From Actinoplanes sp. NBRC 103695 (GTDB taxonomy: Bacteria; Actinomycetota; Actinomycetes; Mycobacteriales; Micromonosporaceae): DNA of 64,000 nucleotides. Below the pieces are notes generated by a model, which did no database searches, was not told the origin of the DNA, and saw only the letters and a program-made list of their open reading frames with translations. The stretch lies in the NCBI RefSeq assembly GCF_030269485.1, contig NZ_BSTL01000006.1, forward strand, positions 397,925 through 461,924. Reading direction: 5' to 3'. Both the position numbers and the translations under genes were made by a program. Shown here piece by piece: positions 50,755 to 59,369 of the stretch (positions within the stretch are counted from its first letter, which is position 1; each line of letters opens with the position of its first letter).

Positions 50755-51888
50755 TCAGAACCACACCGGGCCGCACCACTCCGGCTGCTCCTTGCGTGGC
50801 CGGCTGGCCGGGACCCTGCTCCACGGCAGCAGCGACACCGGGCGGCGGGCGGCCACGTCCTCCACCCAGCCGAGCAGCGCGACGAAGACCGCGACCAGCC
50901 CGATCGTCAGCACGACCATGACGAACATCTCGATGTGATCGCCGACCCGTTCCAGCTCGTACCGCTCGGCGGCGGCGAAGACGACCGCGATCGCGGCGTT
51001 GTGCCACAGGTAGATCGTCACGGCCCGGGCGTTGCAGAAGTTGACCAGCCCGTTCAGCACCTTGACCCGGCTCAGCCAGGCCATCTCCGGCGACACCCGG
51101 AACAGCAGCAGGACGAAGCCGGAGGAGTAGACCGCGTACGCGACCGGCTCGTTGGCCAGGTCGATGCCCTCCTCCCCGGGATGGCCGACCGTCCACCACA
51201 GACTCGCCGCGATCAGCACCGCCGCAACCGGCCCGAGGATCGACCAGCGCATCCGTTTCAGCACGCCGGCCTGGTGCGCGAAGCCGAGCACCCAGCACCC
51301 GGCGAAGGTGAGCACGTCGGTGACCGCCGACTCCACCCGCGGCGGCACCGGCCAGGTCAGGTAGTCCCAGAGGAACACCCCGATCACCGGAAGCACGGCG
51401 GCGACCAGGCCGATCCTGCGGTAGATCCGGTGCAGCAGCGGCGAGAGCAGGACCAGCCAGAGGTACGCGACCAGATACCAGAGCACGCCCTCGACCGGCG
51501 CGGCCCACGGCGCCGCGGGCGGCTCGACCACCGGGACCACCCAGAACACCAGGCGCGACAACTCCGGCCGGCCCGGCCAGTCCAGCAGCAGCATCACCGG
51601 GACCAGCAGGATCGCCATCGCCCACAACGCGGGCAGCAGGCGGCGCAGCCGGCCGGTGATCGCCTGCTCCACCGACCGCTGCATCGAGGTGGCCATCAGC
51701 GAGCCACCCAGCGCGAACATCACCCCCATGGACGGGAAGATCATGGAGAGCCAGGCGACCGGGAACATGTGGTAGAGGAACACCCGGATCAGCGCCGCGG
51801 CACGCAGGAAGTCGAAGTAGCGGCTTCGCTGACGGCCGCCGCCCTTCGTCGGCTCGGGCGCGGTGTTCGCGCGGTAAACGGCAGGCAT
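50755..51888 (-). CDS. acyltransferase family 3 membrane protein
   Basis: A 377-residue protein with about ten membrane helices. Its N-terminus YFDFLRAAALIRVFLYHMF and the segment FPSMGVMFALGGSLMA match Acyl_transf_3 (OafA/YrhL) proteins; the usual RxxA/H motif is present. A cytoplasmic tail (last 35 residues) is basic. It is tail to tail with the acyltransferase at 49704. Confidence 0.82.
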   Translation of the reverse strand: MPAVYRANTAPEPTKGGGRQRSRYFDFLRAAALIRVFLYHMFPVAWLSMIFPSMGVMFALGGSLMATSMQRSVEQAITGRLRRLLPALWAMAILLVPVMLLLDWPGRPELSRLVFWVVPVVEPPAAPWAAPVEGVLWYLVAYLWLVLLSPLLHRIYRRIGLVAAVLPVIGVFLWDYLTWPVPPRVESAVTDVLTFAGCWVLGFAHQAGVLKRMRWSILGPVAAVLIAASLWWTVGHPGEEGIDLANEPVAYAVYSSGFVLLLFRVSPEMAWLSRVKVLNGLVNFCNARAVTIYLWHNAAIAVVFAAAERYELERVGDHIEMFVMVVLTIGLVAVFVALLGWVEDVAARRPVSLLPWSRVPASRPRKEQPEWCGPVWF

Positions 51889-51963
51889 CGGACGAGCTTA
51901 GGAAGATCTGCGACGGTCATTGCGGCTCTCGTCGCCCGTGCGGGGGAAGCCTTTCGGTCAGAC

Positions 51964-52758
51964 CTAGGAGAGGTGCCTCTCGAGCATCGGCACGACGGTC
52001 TCGATCGAGTTCGCGTGTCCCTCGACCGGGGACTTGCCCGCGTCCCCGCCGATGTTCACGCCGACCACCTTGCCGTCCGAGTTCAGCAGCGGCGCGCCGC
52101 TGGTGGCCTTGAGGTCGACCTCGTCGTCGTAGGCGAACTGCAGGAACGGCGTGGTGGCCTTGCCGGTCTCCACGGCCGGGAAGATCCGCGAGCCCGGCTC
52201 ACCCGACTCGGCCAGCAGGTAGACACGGTCGCCGGGCTCCGGGGGCGCCTCCGCGAGATCCAGCACGACCGCGCCCCGCGCGTCGGCGATCTGGAAGGCG
52301 GCGAGGTCCCGCCGGATGTCGACGTCGCTGGAGACCGCCTCGGGCAGGCTCACCATCGTGCTCGAGGCGATCTCGATGTTCTCGTCGTCCACGCTGGACG
52401 CGAACACGCCGGACACCACCCCGGGCAGTTCGGCGCCGGTGTACTCCCGGCTCATCCCGCCGGCCTCGCCGAGCAGGTGGTGCGCGGTGAGCATCAGCAC
52501 GCGGCCGTCCGGCCAGTTGACCAGGAACGCGGACCCCGCGTTGACCTCGCCCTCGGTGGTCTGGAACGTCGGCCGGAACACGGCGTCGAGGTCGACCGGC
52601 GGCGGCACGGCGTCCTCGACGGAGGTGTCGGACTCCTCGGGATCGACGGAGAAGGCCGGCTCCGGGGCGGCGTTCCCACTGCCGCCGCGCGGGAGCAGGC
52701 CGCAGCCCAGCAGAAGGGCCACGACGAGGCTCGCCGCCACCGTCCTCGGAAGACGCAT
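51964..52758 (-). CDS. lipoprotein trypsin-like serine protease
   Basis: A 264-residue protein from the ATG at 52758. The signal peptide ends in a lipobox (ALLLGCG), followed by an acidic linker. A chymotrypsin-fold domain has His (LTAHHLL), Asp (RRDLAAFQIA) and Ser in ATSGAPLL. The oxyanion motif GxSG is ATSG, so activity may be altered. It lies 24 bp after the HPF-like gene and may share its transcript. Confidence 0.75.
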   Translation of the reverse strand: MRLPRTVAASLVVALLLGCGLLPRGGSGNAAPEPAFSVDPEESDTSVEDAVPPPVDLDAVFRPTFQTTEGEVNAGSAFLVNWPDGRVLMLTAHHLLGEAGGMSREYTGAELPGVVSGVFASSVDDENIEIASSTMVSLPEAVSSDVDIRRDLAAFQIADARGAVVLDLAEAPPEPGDRVYLLAESGEPGSRIFPAVETGKATTPFLQFAYDDEVDLKATSGAPLLNSDGKVVGVNIGGDAGKSPVEGHANSIETVVPMLERHLS

Positions 52759-52782
52759 GGCGGCGAGCATAGTCGCGAGTTG

Positions 52783-53166
52783 CTACGGCAGGGGGTCCAA
52801 CGTCGTGGGTTCGACATGCTCGCGCAGGTGCCGGTTGTTGCGCGGCTCCTGGCGGGTCTTCTGATCGTCGAGCCGACGCCGCAGATCGTCACGTACGTCG
52901 TGCAGCGCCGCGTGCAGATCCTCTTCCGACGAGGTCGTGACGATCTTATCCCGGCCCGCGATCCAGCACTCCAGGGTGACCTTCTGCCCGCGTGCCTCAC
53001 GGTCCTTCACCGAGACCTCGATCTCGGTGGACTCCGCGTGGAACCCCGCGAGCCGATGGTCGAGCGTCGCGAACTGCTCGGCGATCCAGTTGCGGTCCCC
53101 TTGCGAGAACCCGTGACCGACCCGCAAGCACTCCTGCACGGTGGCTGGATCTGCGACAGCAGTCAT
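52783..53166 (-). CDS. HPF/RaiA-like ribosome-associated protein
   Basis: A 127-residue protein with an S30AE-like fold: IEVSVKDREARGQKVTLECWI, then VTTSSEEDLHAALHDVRDDLRRRLDDQKTR. The DxxxAxxxxxxxLxRQL helix is the family hallmark. It lacks the long C-terminal dimerisation domain, so it is the short form. ATG at 53166 with GAGGAG 7 nt upstream. Confidence 0.65.
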   Translation of the reverse strand: MTAVADPATVQECLRVGHGFSQGDRNWIAEQFATLDHRLAGFHAESTEIEVSVKDREARGQKVTLECWIAGRDKIVTTSSEEDLHAALHDVRDDLRRRLDDQKTRQEPRNNRHLREHVEPTTLDPLP

Positions 53167-53604
53167 GCTAAATCTCCTCAAACCCGGCGGACACTGACCC
53201 CCTCCTTGCTACCCATCCCGCCCGAACCGAAACTGATCAACCCTTTCGGGCGACCCCGTCGTACAGCGCCACCTGCGTGTCGGTCAGTGCGGTCTGTTCG
53301 TCCGGCCGCCACCGCAACGCTGCCGGGATGCGCGAGGCCCGGGCCGCCGAGTACCTTGCCGCGACGTGGTGCCCTTCCGCGACGCGGTCAAAGCCTGGTT
53401 CCGAATTTCGCTGCAGGACTGGGGCTGTCCGCGTAGGTGCGAGCCGACGCCGGCCGGATCGCCGCCGACCTGAACGCCATTCTCGACGAGACGGTGAGCT
53501 CGCGCTGATCCGCCGAGGCCGGGCCTGGGTGATGTCGGCGATGACGTCAGCTAGGTTCTCGTGCCCTGTGTCACGATGCGGCGCTGCGACCTGTGGGTCC
53601 TTGC
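53167..53604. other. intergenic stretch with possible coding relics
   Basis: Short protein-like runs occur without starts: minus strand SRIPAALRWRPDEQTALTD ending at about 53237, and plus strand RADAGRIAADLNAILDETV ending at about 53508. Neither has a full domain. They look like truncated gene ends left of the WxL-like cluster. Confidence 0.35.
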
Positions 53605-54591
53605 CTAATTGGTGGCTTCGCGGGACTTGCGGCGGTGGCGGCGGGTCAATGAGAACAGGGCCAGGAGAATCAAGCCGGTCATCAGCGATCCGCCGGCAAG
53701 GGTCCACGGGCCGGTGAGCTTGGACATGATGGTGCCCCGCTTGCCGGTCTTGCCGGGATCGGGGAACGTGATCGTCGCGGTCACCGAATGGCTGACCAGC
53801 CCGCTCTTGAGGGTCAGGTCGACCTTCCAGGGCCCGTTCGGCAATGCTTGGGGGAACTGCACGATGACCGTTCCGGTCACATCGGGGCCCAGCGTTGCCG
53901 TGCTTGTCACCTGGAACGGGCCGGCGCGCTGACTGGCCGGGCCTTCGGAAAGGTCGGCGGAGCCGGTCATGTCGAGGGCTCGGCCGCCGGTGTTGGTCAC
54001 GGTGACGACGAGCGACGGATCGCCGGCCTTGGTCCTGGCCGGGGTGAGTTCGTTGATGGTGAAGTCGGAGTGGGGTTCACCGCCAGGACCGATGTCGAGG
54101 TAGATCCGGACACCGGCCCGGGTGACCATACGGACGCCCCCGGACTGCGGGGCAGCCGACCCGACGGACGCCCAGATCACTGCGTAGCGTTCACCTTTCG
54201 AGGCGGCCGGCGGGACGGAGACAGTCGCCTCGACGACCTGCTTGGCGCCGGGCTCGAGGTCGAACTTGCCCTTGTCCAGTGAGATCCAGGAAGTCAGCTC
54301 GTTCGCCTCACGATCCGTACCGAAGACGAACCTCTCCTTGTCCAGCGTGGCGGCGCCCGGGTAGACCTCGACACGCCGCCGCTCCCGTGAGCTGTTCGCC
54401 ACCCGGAGCTTGCGGTGGACGGTCGCGCCCGGGGCCAGGTGGTCCACGATGTATCGATGCGCGCGGGGGTCCTTCTCGCGGTTCGTCGGGCCCTCTATCA
54501 ATTGGATCCCGATACTGCCCGGCCCGGCATCCCGGCGTGCCGGAGCCGCCTGCGCCGCCGGGCCGAGGGCCACGACGCACAGCAATGCCAA
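53605..54591 (-). CDS. DUF916 (WxL-interacting)-like membrane-anchored protein
   Basis: About 328 residues. The order is: signal region (ALLCVVALGPAAQA), a first Ig-like domain with IQLIEGPTNREKDPRAHRYI and IVDHLAPGATVHRKLRVAN, a second domain (TVTNTGGRALDMTGSADLSEGP), a TM helix (WTLAGGSLMTGLILLALFSL) and a basic tail. This is the layout of WxL-interacting proteins, which hold WxL proteins at the wall. The start is problematic. TTG at 54591 gives a signal without an n-region. ATT at 54636, overlapping the upstream stop, would give RWRNPSDRPAATAA plus the hydrophobic core. It is the last gene of the cluster. Confidence 0.7.
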   Translation of the reverse strand: MALLCVVALGPAAQAAPARRDAGPGSIGIQLIEGPTNREKDPRAHRYIVDHLAPGATVHRKLRVANSSRERRRVEVYPGAATLDKERFVFGTDREANELTSWISLDKGKFDLEPGAKQVVEATVSVPPAASKGERYAVIWASVGSAAPQSGGVRMVTRAGVRIYLDIGPGGEPHSDFTINELTPARTKAGDPSLVVTVTNTGGRALDMTGSADLSEGPASQRAGPFQVTSTATLGPDVTGTVIVQFPQALPNGPWKVDLTLKSGLVSHSVTATITFPDPGKTGKRGTIMSKLTGPWTLAGGSLMTGLILLALFSLTRRHRRKSREATN

Positions 54592-54622
54592 CGCGGCCGT
54601 GGCGGCCGGGCGATCGCTGGGG

Positions 54623-55171
54623 TTACGCCACCGAATGCGTCACCGTTCCCACGTAGGCCCCAGCCACGTTGGCGAGCGGCGTATTGAAGATCAGCGTGGG
54701 ATTCCAGGTAGCGGAGCCGTTACCGGTGCCGCCCGTGCGATTGAACGCGATGACCGTGGCATCAAGAGGTTCGGATTGGGCAGCAGTGGCCTGGCCGGGA
54801 ACGAAGGGGCCGGCACCGGTCGTCGCCGTCGCCGGACCCGACCAGTATTCGACCAGGTCGTCAGTGATCGTCTCGGTAGGGGTGCCACCGCCCGTTTCGA
54901 AGTCTGTGCCCTCCGCCTCCACTTCCCAGGTCCCGTCGGCCGCGGCCCGGCCGTCAGTGACGGTAACTGGTCCAAGCGGCCCGCTGGTCGGAAGTCCAGC
55001 CGCGCCGCCAGCAATAGCCGCCGTGCCGGGGACCACGATGTCCAAGGTCCCTGCGCTGATGGTGAAGGTGACGATGGTGTCGCCGTCCGGTGCTGCTGCG
55101 GCCGGCGCGGCGCTCAGCCCTATCGCGAGAGTAGTCGCGGTGCCGATGATGAGGAATCTGGCGGTATGCAC
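54623..55171 (-). CDS. secreted WxL-like domain protein
   Basis: A 182-residue protein with a signal peptide (to about 28, PAAAAP) and one beta-rich domain. Conserved with the two other cluster proteins are the GPLGPVTVTDGR segment, a YWSG motif, and the ending SATWNPTLIFNTPLANVAGAYVGTVTHSVA. The ending resembles the Firmicutes WxL C-terminus (Trp motif, then GxYxGTxT). GTG start with AGGGTGA upstream. It is probably bound at the surface by the adjacent DUF916-like protein, whose gene starts within or just after its stop. Confidence 0.65.
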   Translation of the reverse strand: MHTARFLIIGTATTLAIGLSAAPAAAAPDGDTIVTFTISAGTLDIVVPGTAAIAGGAAGLPTSGPLGPVTVTDGRAAADGTWEVEAEGTDFETGGGTPTETITDDLVEYWSGPATATTGAGPFVPGQATAAQSEPLDATVIAFNRTGGTGNGSATWNPTLIFNTPLANVAGAYVGTVTHSVA

Positions 55172-55379
55172 GGCGTCACCCTGCTTCTTTTCAGAGTCGA
55201 TGCTCGGCCCTCAGATCAAGGGGTTTCACCTGCGGATGTCGATAACCGTACGGGGCAGCGGGGTGTCAAACTTGATTTCCGTTTAAAAGCAGCAACTCAG
55301 GCGAACAGGTGGTCGGGTAGACGGTCACACCCGTGCCACCGGCCTCCCTGAACCGTCATCTGCCAGGCCTCGACCGCAC

Positions 55380-56573
55380 CTATGCGACCGAGTGCGTCAC
55401 CGTGCCCGTGTAGCCGCCGCTCTGGTTCGCCAGCGGTACGTGGATCACGAGAGTGGGATTCCAGGTGAGGGTGTTGCTGCCGGTGCCGCTGACATGCGCA
55501 AAGGCCTGCAGGGACGCCGTGTTGTCAAGGCGCGACGCTGCGGCCGTGTTGAGCTGCCCCGGTGTGAAGGTGCCGGTACCTGACGATGCGGTGAAAGGCC
55601 CGGACCAATAGTCGATCCGTTCGGCCTGGATCGTCTGGGTGGGGACCCCCGCGCCGGTTCGGAAGTCGGTGCAGACGACCGTCGCGACCCAGCCGGCGAC
55701 GGCCGGGAACCTGGTGTCGGTGACGGTGACGGCACCGAGCTGGCCGGTGATGGTGCCGCCCGGCACACTGGCTCCGAGGCTTGCCGACGCCGGCGCCGAA
55801 ATGTCCAGGCTGCCAGGGCAGTCGGCCCTGGTGATGAGGTTGGTATCCAAGGTGACGGCGGCATCGCGTGCCAGGATCCGCCCGGTGACGGCAGCGCCGG
55901 AATTCACCGTTACGGACGTGGTCGCCATCAGGGTCCCGACGAAGCTGGTGCTGACGCCGAGGGTCGCCGAACTGCCCACCTGCCAGAAAACGTTGCAGGC
56001 CTGGGCACCGTCGATCAACGCGACGCTGCTGTTGCTCGCCTCGGTGATGAGGGTGGTCGCGGCCCGGAGGATGAACACCGCGTTGGGGTCGCCGTCCGCA
56101 TCCAGGGTAAGCGTGCCAGCGATGCCGAGCGTCCCGTCCGGGGACGCATACAATCCCGGGTGGATGGTCTGCCCGCCGAGGTTCCCGGACGCGAGCAGAG
56201 CGGCCGGGCTCCGCGCAGCGGCATCGGCATACGCCGTCGCCAGGGCGGCATGGGCCGCACCCGCCGGGGGAACGCCCGGATAGATGGCGCCGCCGCTCAC
56301 CGTGCCGGTCGGGTTGAAGCCGGTGACGGCTGTGCCTGGGCTGACCCCGACGTCCCCGCTGACCTGCGTGGCTCCGGTGCTGGTGACGGTGGTGGCCGCC
56401 AACACCGCGAATGAGGCTGCGGCCCCCAGCTCCACGGGGGTCTCGAGAGCGGACGCGGGCGGCACGCGCACGACACCGACCAGGGCCACCACGACCGCCG
56501 CGATCGTCACCCGCAGCATCGCCGCGGACCCGCGACTCCGCCCTGTCCGGGCCGGCCGAACCAGAGACGACAT
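55380..56573 (-). CDS. ice-binding-like (DUF3494) protein with WxL-like C-terminal domain
   Basis: A 397-residue secreted protein. The signal peptide runs to about residue 42. A DUF3494 beta-solenoid domain follows (about 46-235): LGAAASFAVLAATTVTSTG, VSGDVGVSPGTAVTGF, GLYASPDGTLGIAGTLTLDADGDPNAVFILR, and FWQVGSSATLGVSTSFVGTLMA. The remaining residues repeat the cluster's WxL-like domain, ending TWNPTLVIHVPLANQSGGYTGTVTHSVA. DUF3494 proteins bind ice or act as adhesins. Fusion to the WxL-like module suggests attachment to the cell envelope. No cysteine pair or sortase signal is needed in this model. Confidence 0.8.
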   Translation of the reverse strand: MSSLVRPARTGRSRGSAAMLRVTIAAVVVALVGVVRVPPASALETPVELGAAASFAVLAATTVTSTGATQVSGDVGVSPGTAVTGFNPTGTVSGGAIYPGVPPAGAAHAALATAYADAAARSPAALLASGNLGGQTIHPGLYASPDGTLGIAGTLTLDADGDPNAVFILRAATTLITEASNSSVALIDGAQACNVFWQVGSSATLGVSTSFVGTLMATTSVTVNSGAAVTGRILARDAAVTLDTNLITRADCPGSLDISAPASASLGASVPGGTITGQLGAVTVTDTRFPAVAGWVATVVCTDFRTGAGVPTQTIQAERIDYWSGPFTASSGTGTFTPGQLNTAAASRLDNTASLQAFAHVSGTGSNTLTWNPTLVIHVPLANQSGGYTGTVTHSVA

Positions 56574-56743
56574 GACCACCCCCACGCCAACGGACAGCGG
56601 CGGCCCGGTCCCTTGACATTGGCGCCAGTGTCTTCGACCAAGGTCGACATTAGCGGCTAGAACCCCCCTTTGCCGCCGGTTTGCGATGGAGGGCGGTTAC
56701 CGCCCCCGGACGATGCCGCCGCCCGACGGACGGCAGACCACGA

Positions 56744-58591
56744 TCAGGCATCCGTCGGTCCCGCCACCTCGACGTACCACTGATGTTCCGCGCCCGCGGT
56801 GATCCTCGCGAACGCGAGTGCCTCGGTGGCGTGCAGCAGCAACCGGGTCGCGTCGTCGGTCGGGGCCGCCGCGGCGATACCGACACTCGCCTGCATGAAT
56901 ACCTGGTGATCGGCGACGATGAACGGCTCCCGGACGGCATCCAGGATCCGCTGCGCGATGGTGTTGACGTCGGCTTGCCAGACGTCCTCAAACAGGACGG
57001 CGAAGTCCACTCCGCCGAGTCGTCCGGTGAGATCCTTCGGGCGCACGGAGTTACGCAGCCGCTCCGCCAGGACGACCAGCAATTCGTCGCCCGCCTCGCG
57101 ACCGTGCACCCGGTTGATCTCGTCGAACCTGTCCAGGCCGACCCGCAGCAGACACAGGCGCTCGGTGCCCGCGTCCAATGCGTACTGGGTCTCATCCTCG
57201 AACAGGGAACGGTCGGCCAGGCTGGTCAGCACATCCTGGGAGTTCGCCAGCGCGAGTTCCCAGTGGTACGGCGCGTCGGCGATGGCGTCGACGGTCACCG
57301 GCTGCTCCGCCAGGCGCGACGCCCGGTCAACGACCGGCCGGCGGCGGTCAATCTGTGGCGCCGGCAGATCGGCGGCCAACGGCTCGGCGACGATGACCGG
57401 CTCGGGAACAACAACCGGTTCGGCAATAACAACCGGCTCAGCCACGACCGGCTCAGCAACCACGACCGGCTCAGCGACCACGACCGGTATCGGCAGGGAG
57501 CCCACGCTGGCCGGCTTCCGCCTGACGGGCCGAGAGACGGCCCGGCGCCGGCGAACGGCGAACACGACCGACCCCGCCAGCAACAGGATGACGAGCCCGG
57601 CGACTGCAAGGTAGCGCCAGGCCGGAGCGGTCGCCCGGGTGCTCACCGGAGGTGCCGTGCCGGCGACGGGAAAGCTGATGGTGGCCTCCGCGCTACGTAC
57701 GATCAGCCCGCTGCGTAACGTGATCTGAGCTTCCCACGGCCCCGCCGGCAGTTGCCCGTCGAGGACGATCGTTACCGGTTCGACAGCGCCGACCGCCAGA
57801 GTGACACCGAGGCCGGCAGCGAACGGGCCGGCGCTGAGCCCGGCCGGGCCGCCGCGCAGGTCCAGGGTTCCGTTCATGTCCAGGGTTCCGTTCATGTCCA
57901 GCGCCCGGCCACCGGTGTTGCGTACCGCGACGAAGATCATGGGCTGACCGGCGGCGGAGCGCGCCGCTGTCAGCGATTCGATCACGAAGTCGGCCTTCGG
58001 GGCCCCGCCCGGCCCGACGGACACGTAGAGGCGGATGCCGACCCGGCTGACCAGGGTCAGTCCCCTGCCCCCGGGCGGCGCCGAGCGGGCCTCGGCCCAC
58101 ACCACGCCGTACTGTTCGCCGGGCGCGGCGTCACGCGGCACGGCAGTGGTCACGGTCATCGTCACTCGTCCGCCGCCGGGCACATCAGCGCTGCTCGGGC
58201 TCACCGACGTCCAGGTGGAGAGGTCGTTCGGCGTGGCACCGGCGGCGCCCAGGAACGCGCCATCGGCAATGCCCGCCGCGGCGGCGTACAGCGAGACGTG
58301 TGCGGTAGACGAGGAGCCGTTCGTGACCTCGATGTGACGGCTGATGACCGTGCCGGGGTGGAGGTGGTCCACGATGCACATCCACGTGCGCGGATCCTTG
58401 CGACCGGAAAACGGCGCGTCGACAAGTCGCAACCCGATACCGCCGGGCGATGCAGCGGCAGGGGCCGGGTCGGGTGCCGCGGTCGCCGCGTGAGCGGGCA
58501 GCGCGACCACCGCGGCGCAGACCCCGACGGCCAGCAGCTGCCGGACGAACCCGACCAGACGGCCGGTCGCGGTGGCAAGCGAGACACGCAT
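56744..58591 (-). CDS. DUF916-like ectodomain fused through a TM helix to a degenerate GGDEF domain
   Basis: A 615-residue protein. It has a signal peptide (1-39) and DUF916-like domains (50-310) with IGLRLVDAPFSGRKDPRTW and CIVDHLHPGTVIS, paralogous to 53605-54591. A TM helix (327-345), a basic stop, an Ala-Glu-Pro-Val repeat tether (370-404) and a GGDEF-fold domain (445-610) follow. The GGDEF signature is G526-G-V-D-F530 and the metal Asp (LDRF, D487) is kept, so synthesis of c-di-GMP is doubtful and a receptor role is likelier. The start lies 4 bp after the previous gene and has no ribosome site, implying coupling. Confidence 0.8.
   Translation of the reverse strand: MRVSLATATGRLVGFVRQLLAVGVCAAVVALPAHAATAAPDPAPAAASPGGIGLRLVDAPFSGRKDPRTWMCIVDHLHPGTVISRHIEVTNGSSSTAHVSLYAAAAGIADGAFLGAAGATPNDLSTWTSVSPSSADVPGGGRVTMTVTTAVPRDAAPGEQYGVVWAEARSAPPGGRGLTLVSRVGIRLYVSVGPGGAPKADFVIESLTAARSAAGQPMIFVAVRNTGGRALDMNGTLDMNGTLDLRGGPAGLSAGPFAAGLGVTLAVGAVEPVTIVLDGQLPAGPWEAQITLRSGLIVRSAEATISFPVAGTAPPVSTRATAPAWRYLAVAGLVILLLAGSVVFAVRRRRAVSRPVRRKPASVGSLPIPVVVAEPVVVAEPVVAEPVVIAEPVVVPEPVIVAEPLAADLPAPQIDRRRPVVDRASRLAEQPVTVDAIADAPYHWELALANSQDVLTSLADRSLFEDETQYALDAGTERLCLLRVGLDRFDEINRVHGREAGDELLVVLAERLRNSVRPKDLTGRLGGVDFAVLFEDVWQADVNTIAQRILDAVREPFIVADHQVFMQASVGIAAAAPTDDATRLLLHATEALAFARITAGAEHQWYVEVAGPTDA
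57380..57484 (-). repeat. coding repeat, VAEPVV units
   Basis: Roughly six to seven copies of a 15-18 bp unit encode (V)VVAEP between the membrane helix and the GGDEF domain. A separate exact 18-bp duplication at 57863-57898 encodes DMNGTL twice in the ectodomain. Confidence 0.85.
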
Positions 58592-58595
58592 GAGA

Positions 58596-59126
58596 TCAGA
58601 GGACGGAATGAGTGATCGTCACCGAGTAGGCGTTCGCGGCTATGCCGCCCACTACAGCGACTGAGATGGTGGGGTTCCAGGTGGCGGAGTTGTCGCCGGT
58701 GATGCCGGTAGCGGTGATCGCTGGACGCACACCGGCGAGGTTCCGCGGATCGTTCGCCGTGTAGGTGGCGGTGCCGATCTTCGCGATGGTTCCCGCGGTG
58801 TAGCTGACGGCGCTGGCGGCGATCGCCGGTCCCGACGGCGGGGTGACGGCGGTGGAGATGACGCTGGCGATCCAGCCCGAACCGGCGAGGGCCCTGCGCG
58901 CGTCGTTCACCCGTACCTGACCCAGCGGGCCACTGATCGTGCCCACGGCGTTGGGCAGCGTGGCGTCAAGGTTGCCGGCGCCAGCCGGCATGGTGATACC
59001 CAAGGGGCCACCTTTGATGGTGATGGTGATGGTGGTGTTGTCGCCAGGTGCCGCGGACGCAGGGGCCGCGACGCCCACCGCGAGTGTTCCGGCTGCTACG
59101 GCGACGAACAGACCGTTTGTTCTCAT
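58596..59126 (-). CDS. secreted WxL-like domain protein, first gene of the cluster
   Basis: A 176-residue protein with a signal peptide (to about 26, APASAAP) and one domain matching the C-terminal domains of 54623-55171 and 55380-56573: ISGPLGQVRVNDARRAL, then SATWNPTISVAVVGG and YSVTITHSVL. The ATG at 59126 has GAGG at good spacing; an upstream ATG at 59153 is weaker. It is followed after 4 bp by the DUF916-GGDEF gene. Confidence 0.65.
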   Translation of the reverse strand: MRTNGLFVAVAAGTLAVGVAAPASAAPGDNTTITITIKGGPLGITMPAGAGNLDATLPNAVGTISGPLGQVRVNDARRALAGSGWIASVISTAVTPPSGPAIAASAVSYTAGTIAKIGTATYTANDPRNLAGVRPAITATGITGDNSATWNPTISVAVVGGIAANAYSVTITHSVL

Positions 59127-59244
59127 TTGCGTGCCTCGGATCTGCCGGTTCAAACACCGAGCGCTGGTGTCCGGTGCTCTTGCCGTGCTATTCGTGCTAT
59201 TCGACAGGTATCCGTCCGACGTGAGATATCCAGTCGTTGCAGTG

Positions 59245-59340
59245 TCAGGCAGCGGCTACGGCCGACCTGTCCTTGCCACCGAGCAGGAAGTCGTACACCC
59301 GGGCGGGATGCGGTCGCCCGGTGTCCAGCGGCTCAGCCAC
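59245..59340 (-). pseudogene. N-terminal stub of a DUF574 SAM methyltransferase
   Basis: From the GTG at 59340 the frame reads MAEPLDTGRPHPARVYDFLLGGKDRSAVAAA and stops. The PARVYDFLLGGKD motif is the start of the actinomycete Methyltransf_19 (DUF574) family, normally about 270 residues. The ribosome site (GGGAAGGGG) is intact but the body is lost. Confidence 0.65.
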
Positions 59341-59369
59341 GGCTGCCCCTTCCCGAAACGGCGGCGTCA

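Noticed and set aside
50398..53436. 1012-codon plus-strand open frame
   Set aside because: It runs antisense through an acyltransferase, a protease and the HPF-like gene, and its sequence is Arg/Pro/Gly-rich without domains; a shadow.
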